64,000 bases of DNA from Callorhinus ursinus. Its lineage: Eukaryota > Chordata > Mammalia > Carnivora > Otariidae. Below, in pieces: positions 22,701 through 31,700 of the stretch. Below the pieces are notes generated by a model. It saw only the letters and a list, made by a program, of their open reading frames with translations. It was not told where the DNA came from and made no database searches. Every line of letters begins with the position of its first letter. Position 1 is the first letter of the stretch. The stretch is from contig NW_020313157.1 in assembly GCF_003265705.1 (NCBI RefSeq), positions 2,587,570-2,651,569 on the forward strand, given 5' to 3'. Position numbers and translations under genes: made by a program.

Positions 22701-25700
22701 CACTTCTCAGTTTCCCCAAGGTGTCAGCCAGGAGTGGGGCTGTTCTGCTCCCTCATGTCCCGTGTGCATTTTTAAGTTGCTTCTCTGGGGCTGTGCTTTC
22801 CTCTGCCAGGACGATTTTTCTGCCACAGGATGGACTTTTTCTGGGGACAGCACGGCACTTCTGTCGCCTTGTCTCTCTTCGGGTGTGGCTTTCTTCGGGA
22901 CCTGCTCGCTCCCTGCGGAGACTAGGTGTGCATGAGCAAGAAGTCTCTCTGCGAGAAGAGAAATGGACGTGGCTCCTCTCCATAGGAGCAAGGAACAGGG
23001 CGGTTGGGGTGCTGTCATCCCACTTCTGGGGAAGGGGTAGGATTCGCGTGGCTCTGTCTGTTGCCCTTGCTGACTTGTCAGGTTCGAGAGGATGTGCGGG
23101 GAGGTTCAGATTCACAGAGCTGCCTTTGCGTCGGTTACCCCTCTTCCCTTGTCCTTTTCTTTTTTTTTTAATGAAAAAAAATTTTTAAGTTTTTATTTAT
23201 TTGACAGACTCAGTGAGAGAGGGAGCACAAGCAGGGGGAGTGGGGGAGGGAGAAGCAGACTCCCCACTGAGCAGGGAGCCCGATGCGGGGCTCGATCCCA
23301 GGACCCCGGGGTCATGACCTGAGCCGGAGGCAGACGCTTAACGACTGAGCCCCCCAGGCGCCCCTGTCCTTTTATTCTTTAGGACTCCTCCATTTTCTGC
23401 CTGGGCGGGACCACAGTCTCCTCCTGATGGTGTAGATCCTGGACCGCATGGGAGCGAGCTGAGTGGGGAAGAGGGTGACTGGCCCGGGGTCACTGGTTTG
23501 GAACCTGCCTCAATAACGCCCTCATTCGCAGGCAGTCACTGACCTGAGCTCTCCATTCACACCAGTCCACGGCCTGGCTCCCTTCCCAGGCCCGGGATCA
23601 TTGGTGACAGACACCAGCTCTCAAGGGGGCAGTGGGCTGAGGGGCTCCTTCAGCATCTGAGCCCCAGTGTATCAGCCCGAGAATGAGGTCTTATCAGATG
23701 GGAGCCTTATGCAAATATGGTCATGAATGTTGCCTTCCAGGTATGATGAAAGAAGGAAAACTGGGAAAAGCTATAGGATGATAAGGGCTGTGAGCGTGTC
23801 AAGCTCTCAAACCGTGACGGGTGGCATGCGGAGTGTTTCCCCAGACCTGGCACACACCTGGCACGTGCCCCTTGTTTCCCAAGACGTGCAGGTAGAGAAG
23901 AGACAGTTGACAGAAGTTGTGACTGATATTGTCTATGTCTGTGAAGAGATGGATCTTCTTTACCATCTCAACTTGGAACAAAATTTATTTCTGGTTTTAA
24001 GTATATATTGCTATAAAAAATTCTGGAACCCAAAGAGCAGAATAAGAATTAAGACTCCCCCATCATCATGAACTTTTTCAGTTGAGACTCATGTTTAGCA
24101 GGCTTGCTTTCTCCCCAGATCTCCCCGTGGCCCCTCTGAGCAGTGGACTGGCCCATTATTTCTAGTGATGTCCTGGGAAACAGTTTTTTTTTTTTTTTTT
24201 AATCTCCTTAATGTGAGAAAACCAATTATGATGACTTTATTCCCACGTATTATGAGGGTTACTAAATTAGTCCATCACTGAACAAAATGTCTTAATTCTG
24301 GTGTTTGACCCACAGACAAATTTGAAGATCTAAGCTCTTCAGATGAATCCTGCCCTGTTCCCCAGAGACAGAGGCCCTGTCGGAAGAAGGGCCTCAGCAT
24401 CCATGAGGGGCCTCGAGCCTTGGCAAGGATCACAGCCATCGGACTTGGAGGCAAGATGCAGCGGCCTTGCTGTGGTGAGTGCCCCCATGTCCTGCTGGCT
24501 CTTCGGCTCTGCCTCCACAACAGTTCTTAGCCTTCTGAAATGTGGGCCCTGGCGGGCACTGCAGCTTAGACTCGGAATTGATTAGAGGGATAAAAGACAT
24601 TGATCACTGGCTAGCTTCTGGGTTCATCCTTTAATTTTCCTTTCCATGGGTTATGTTACAAATAGAATTTTCTCTCCAGTGGTGGAAATACAGCAAAGCT
24701 GGGATTTCATTTATCATGTGGTAGGTCAGCTAGTGCAGAGAAAATGTTTAAGTCTGGTCCCTGCCCACTTCACCAGCTGGAGGTGGATGTGTCTCTGGGC
24801 AGGCTGTTGCTCTCTCTTCTCAAAGTGCTAGATTGGAGAATTGTCGGATCATATACTTTGTGGGCCAGAATGAGTTTACTCTCCCATTGTCAGCGCCTCA
24901 TGGTGAATGCAGGGGGCGCTGACACTCTTGCTCTGGCCCTGACCAAGTGCTCAGTCTCAGGTGTGAGTTACATCTTTGACGTCTTGTCACCCATCAGTGG
25001 CCGGGCCAATCCTGCTGGTCTAGCAAGGTGGGTGGATGGGTCCATCTCGTGAGCCAGTACCCCTGGGCTTAGAAACCGACTTTCCCAGTCAGTGGAGAGA
25101 TCATGCTTCGGTCAAGAATATATAAGTTGCTCCATTGCCTCCCATGACCCTTGGAAGGAGTCTTAGTGCTGGGTTGGGAGCTCCAGGCCCACCTTTTCCC
25201 ATCAGCCACAGAGGGGTGGGCTGACTGGGCCACTGGGGAAGCTGCCCCCAGCTGTGGTCAGGCTGCTGCTGGGTGAGAGCAGCATGCTCTGGGGCATGTG
25301 GCTGGTGCTTCTCTTGTGAGGAGTCCCTGCTACCCGTCCCACCTGAGGTATGGTGGGCGCACACCGGAAGATGGGTCTTACCCAGGGTGGGGGGGGTTAT
25401 TAACTTGTGTTGCTCTACAACACATGCTTTTTAAAATGGAATTTGTTCGAGTTCCCAAAATAATCTGGCCGAAGCCCATTTATACAGAAATCTTTTTATG
25501 CACCCACACAGGCAGAGAAACATTCACCAAAGAATGATGCTCGTTGTCCCTTAGTTGTGCTATTTCATAATTTTGGTTTTCCTCTTATACCTTGTGATAT
25601 TTAAATTCTCTATATGTGTGTATATTGTTTGCCAATGATGAAAAAACATTTTCTTGCAGGCAGATGCATTCAGAGGTTATGTAACTTGGTGTTACTGCTG

Positions 25701-28700
25701 TTAATCTTTAGCCTGGGGCCTCTTGCCTCCCTGCTCAGCCAGATCTGTTTAGCTGGGGCTGACTGACCCGAGGAGCAGCACCCCTAGATGTGTGTGTTGA
25801 AAAGTCACAGGGAGCATGAAAGCTGGTGTGTGTGAGATTTTGTTCCCAGCTACGAGGACCACTTAGTGGTCTGGTTTTCCTTCGCCTCAGGAACCTGTGA
25901 ACACAGCTAACCGTTTCCTGCTTTGTCCACTCGGCAAAGCGGCACATGGTGTGATGGAAGGGGCGCCAGACTGGACTGGGTGCTGGTCCCCATCCAGGTG
26001 CTCTTGCTGTGGGACACAGACTGGTCCCCATGCCCCTCAGAATCTTTCTTCACCTGCAGACCGCGCAGTTGGAGCCGATGGGGGTAGTGGCCAGCTAGAT
26101 AGCAGTTTTCTTTCTGCTTGCCTGAATCCTGGGCCTTCCCTCATGCCCAGATTCGTCTGGGGTGGTTGAATTTGGAAGGAGGAACTCTATCCCTTTTGTG
26201 CTCACGTGGGTGTTATGTCCCCCATTCTGTCCACAGAGCAGGTGCCTCTGCCGGGCTACGTCACCTTCAACAGCAGTGATGAGAACCCTCTGGAAGGGGG
26301 GGGCCTCTGCTACAGGGACGTCACCTCCCCGATCAATGAGCGGGATGTGGAGAGCAGCAGCGGCAGCAGTCGGGGTGTGTGGGGGGCCCTGTGGGGAGTC
26401 CCCGTGCATCACCCCTCTACCCACCCAGCGGGGGCACGGAACTGTGGCAGGTCCAGCCAGTGGAGAACGAGGGGGTGAAGGGTACCGCAGGGCCTGGCTG
26501 TTGTGAGGACCACGAATGTGGCTCGGACACGGGGGAGGTGCAGCTTCTGGCCCGGTGTGTCCCGGTGCAGGATCTGCGGGAGTCGTTCCTAACCAGGGAG
26601 GCTCCTTGACTGGCAAGCCCTCGGGGAAATGTCCGTTCTATTACATGTACCATTTGTTCGGGAGCTGTTGACAAGAGTGTCCGCTGGGCCAGGCACTGCT
26701 CTAGATCGACGCTTGGATTTAACAGTGAACAAAACGGGCCAAGCTCTTGTCCACGTGCTAGGGCAGGAGGGCTTGGGCCAGCATCAGAGGAGACAGTGAG
26801 CTGTTTCAGGAGTTGGATGCAGTGGGTGTGGGGCTCTGGGGAGGCCCTGCAAGGGAGACCTGTGGTCAGCTGCCCTTGTCTTGACTGTTGTCAGAAGAGC
26901 ACGCCTTCGGCACCAACCTGGGGGTTGGGAGGTGCAGCAGCAGCAGTGAGGGCCTGACAAGAGCCCCGGGAGTCAGCAGTGAGGCCTCTCTGGAGAGCAA
27001 CGAGGTGAAGCTTCTCCTTTCTTGATCTCCCACCTCCCTCCCCTTTCTTGGTGTTGTGGGGGCTGCCTCCTCCGAGAGGGCAAGTCTGGTGACAAGGACT
27101 TCGTGCGTGTCAGACACACAGTGTCCTTGGCTGCCCTCCGTGGGCAGCGACCACTGTGAAAGTCACCAAGGAAGCCTGTGTGTGGCCGGTGGGGGGGTTT
27201 CCCAGCTACAGTTTTGGGACAGAGGGCAGAGTGGATGCAGCTCCGTTAGCTGTGAGCCCCATAGTGTTAACTTCAAGCACACTTCTTGCCACAGGATTCG
27301 GATCATGCCTGTAAAAGTTCGGTTCGCAAGCAAACTAAAAGTTATATGAAGACCAAGAATCGTTACAGCAACAGCGAGAGCCAGTGGCCTCCCAGCACTG
27401 GGACTTCGGGGGCAGCCTCTTCTCCAGGATCGATGCCCCAGACCGAGAGGTCCCGCCATTCAGGACCTCAGGTAAGGCCATCTGTGAAGCAGGCACGTAG
27501 ACCTCTTGTGCTCCGTGAGGCCCGCACTGTGTACTCAGGATGGGCCGGGCACTGTGGAGAGCAGAGTGTGGTGATGGTTTTCCCTCAAATGATCTGGGAA
27601 GCTAGGCTGAGAGGAGTCCTAAGGGCTCCAAGTGCCAGTCGTAGGGTTTCTGTTCCATCCCTTTCCATGGGAGGGATCTGTCTCTCCCCTTAGTTTCCAT
27701 ACTTTACTCAGCCTCCCTGAGCCTGGGGCGGAGAAAAACAGGACCAGTCTTAGGGAGCTGCTTTCAGAAGTTTGTGACAAGATGCATATGAAGCAGAGCT
27801 AAAGTGGTGCTTAAGGAAATTTGCCATCTCTGTCCTCCTCATTGTGGGTCACTCTGGCTCACCAGCTTCTTAGGGGTGATGGGTCCAGCACAGCAGCTCA
27901 ACTGTTTATTGACTTCTCCTGCCCTCTGTAGGCGTAAGTAGTACAAAGATGAAAGAGAGAAGTACATTTTTGCCATTTATTAAAGTCACAGCTCTGCTAT
28001 TCACTAAAAGCCTGCAGTTTTGCTGGCTTCTCCTTGTGGCCCCTCCAGAGAGCTTTCTCGAGGGCCTATGTTTCCAGGCTCAGTGAACAGCTACACCTTT
28101 CAACTCCTTAAATACATGTTCATGGGGGAATGGATGGTGGTGGTGGTGGGATCTTAGGCTGTTTCAGAAAGTAGGTTAAGACAAATGGCAGAGTAACGAT
28201 CTTTGAAAATTTGCTTCTCCTTATTAAAGGCAATAAACTGGCAGAAGTGGTCAGAATAATTTTTTTCAAAACTCTGTGAATCAAGCAAAAGCTTGGAGCA
28301 ACCTGGAAATGTTCATTCAAGAGAAGTGGCTGAATCCCAAAACTGCAAGCTCTGTAGCACTTCAACTCGCGTTAGTCCCATCTGCACTCCCCAGTGCCAG
28401 GGTATCTGTGACAGCCAGTGCAGGGGCTCTTTAGTGCTTCATTCTCAAATAATTGGCATGATGGGATGCATCTGATGACTCCCTAGGAGGCCATGCTTAC
28501 AAAACTGTGTTTGAGTTGACTGAGAGCCTGTCTACCCAGTATAACAATGTGTGTTGAAAATAATTACAGGTGTATGTTTTAACTTTGCAGCTGCCTGAGG
28601 TGTTGGATAATAGTTGGGGCAAATAAGATTAACCACAAAAGCTGAAAAGGAAAAACTGGGGAATGCGATGTCCATAGGAGGTTTGTAAAGCTCTGACATA

Positions 28701-31700
28701 TTCCTGGGAATCTGGGAGGCCACACACTTGCTCAAGGCTGTGTTGTGTGGATGGTCAGGAAAGAAGTGAGAATACATCTGATGGCCTTGAGGCTCTAGCT
28801 AGGAGGAAGTAAAGGCTAAGATAGGACTGTCATCTGCCTGGCTGAGTGTTGAAGATATGCCCCAGCCAAGCCTACAGAGCTATGCAGCAAAGAGGGGGAG
28901 ACTGACTGGTCTCTGGTGTTTACGGAAATCTGTCCAGTCCTTAGCTGACCACTAAGCTAGCCGAGGAGAGACTTCTGTGGCCACATGTGAGAAAGAACAC
29001 AGACTTTATCAAAAAGGCACTAAACAAATAACTTCTACAACAAGCAGCAGCAACAAGCTGTGGAGAGGGAGGAGAATTCAATCTCTAGAACCACCACATT
29101 TAAGATGTCGAATTTGAGGGGCACTTGGCTGGATCGTTTGGTGGAACATGTGACTCTTGATCTTGGGGTTGTAAGTTCAAGCCCCCTGTTGGGTGTACAG
29201 ATTACTTAAAATCTTGGATATGTCCAAATTTCATCAAAAAGACAAGATGTGCAAAGAAGGAAGTATGGCTCATAGGCCGTAAAAAGTCAACAGAAGCAGT
29301 GCCTGAGGATGGCCACTCTGGGACTTAACTGGACAAAGACTCTAGATCAGCTTTTTCAAATACGTCCAGTGAGCTCAAGAAAACCTATCTAGATACAGAG
29401 ATTATCAATAAAGTGAAAGAAATAAAAACGAACCAAACAGAGATTCTGTAGGTGAAAAGTACAATGACTGAAATGAATGTTTCACAAGAGGGCTCCACAG
29501 CAGACTGGAGCATGTGGAAGGCCCCACAAACTTGATGTTGATCAATTGAGATTCTCCCGTCTGAGAAGAGAATGAAGAATGAACAGAAACCCGTGAGACC
29601 CCATTAAGCAGCCAGCATATACATAATTGGTGTTCCAGAAGGAGAGGAGGTAGGAAAGAGCACAAAAAAGTGTTTAAGAAAATAGCCAAACCTTCCTACA
29701 TTTGATCCAAGAAACCGTATGAACCCTAAGTAAGTTAAACTCAGGTCCACAGCTAGGCCTAAAGTAATGAAACTGTCCAAAAACAAAAGGCGAAGCTTGA
29801 AGGGAGCAAGAGAGAAGTGAGTCCTTTACACATAAGGAACCCTCCTAAGATTAACAGCTAATTTCCCATCAGAAACCATGGGACCTAGAGGACATTTGAT
29901 GACCAAATCAGAGTAATGAGAGGAGGAAAACAAAACACCAAGAATGCTATATCCGAGCAAAAACTGTCCTTTCAAAGTGAAAGAAATTAAGATGGTTGCG
30001 CAGGCGCAGGTAAACAGACTCCAAGTTTGTTGCTAGCAGACCCGCCCTCCAAGAAGCACTAATACCGTCCAGGCTGAAGTGCAGACAAACGGGCTGAGGC
30101 CCTCCGGACCGTCTACTCCGCCTGAGGGCACAGGGAGGGGGCTGGAGCCCTTGGCGCCCGCAGCACCATCCCACTGGGGGGGGTTCCGGGACTGGCGGCA
30201 CCAAGGAACGCACGCCTGGCAGGAAGGGCCCTGCGTTGCCGCAGTGCCTTTGTAGGTCCCCACCCGCCCTCTGACCCGCCCTGGCTCCTCTGCCCTCCAG
30301 GACCTCGCCGCGCTGCTGGAGCAGATTGGGTGTCTGAAGTACCTGCAGGTGTTCGAGGAGCAGGACGTGGACCTCCGCATCTTCCTGACCCTCACTGAGA
30401 GCGACCTGAAGGAAATTGGCATCACGTGAGTGCAGAGGGGCCCTTGGTTTCCACTGAGCCTGAAGGGGCCAGCTTAGCTTGCAACGTCCCAAGGCTGCGG
30501 TGGAACGAGCCACCCTGTCCAGAAGTCCGCTCGCTCCCTGCAGCCAGCTGGCCTCTCCAGCCCCCCAGGCTGGCCCGGCTGTCCACCTGAGAGCTTCCCA
30601 AGGTGGTGGGAGGCCATTCACAGCCTGGCCCTGGCTGGCCTGGGCTCCCTGTTGAGTGAAATCAGCAACAACCAGGCAGGGGAGGCAACCAGGCAGGGGA
30701 GGCCAGCCCCAACTGGGGTCACTGCTTGGAACCCTTTGTTTCTGTCATCTGTCCCGGGATCCTGGGGGTCACTCTCCCCCTTCCAAGCTGGGACCTTGCC
30801 TAGGGGACCGTCTTGGTGGAAGGACGGTCCGTGGCACCTCTGCACACCCCGCCGATCTGTGTACTTCTCTCAAATTCACCCCTGCAGGCTGTTTGGGCCG
30901 AAGAGGAAGATGACCTCGGCCATTGCTCGATGGCACAGCAGCGCCCGTCCCCCCAGCGATGCCCTGGAGCTGGCCTATGCCGACCGGCTCGAAGCCGAGA
31001 TGCAGGAGCTCGCCATCCAGCTGCACAAAGTAGGTGGGGAGCAGGGGAGGGGCCGTGCAAGAGAGGGGTTGTGGAGACACGGCTGCAGCGAAGGACGAGG
31101 AGAGCGAGCAGTGGGGACAAGTACCCAGGGTCAGCAGGGGAAGCAGCCAGGACAGGCGATGGGACAGCAAGGGCAGAAAGCGGCACTGTTCCTGTGCCCG
31201 AGGGGAGATGCACGGGCAGGAGCGCAGACGGATCCAGAAGATAAAGGGGGAGGGCGGAGAATGAGCAGCCGGCTCGGACTCCACCACGCTTGGGCAGAGG
31301 CGGCTCCATCTGGAGATGGGCGTCCCCATCCTCCGGCCCAGGGGACGGCAGAGCGAGCGAGCCAGGGTCGGGGGCACCCGGCCTCGCATACCCCTGGCTC
31401 ACTTAGCCACGCGGGCTCCTGCGTCTCGCACGGCAGCGCTGTGAGGAGGTGGAGGCCATGCGAGGCCAGGTGTCGCAGGAGCAGGGGCTACGCGCCGTGC
31501 TGGAGAGCTGCCTCCTGGAGCAGGACGGCGCCCGGAAGGACGTGCACGCCCAGCTGCAGGAGACCTGGGCCCTCGCCCGGGACGCTGCTCTCATCCTGGA
31601 CCAGCTGCGGTGAGTGGGCATCTGAGCTGCCCCCAGGCCCAGGCCAGACCCTGAGTCACCGATGCCTCCAGATTCAACCAAGGGTTTGTTGGTAGGGTCT

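Noticed and set aside
30652..31695. 347-codon plus-strand open frame across ANKS3 introns 11 and 12
   Set aside because: It contains exon 12 in frame but reads through good splice sites into intron; exon 13 lies in a different frame.
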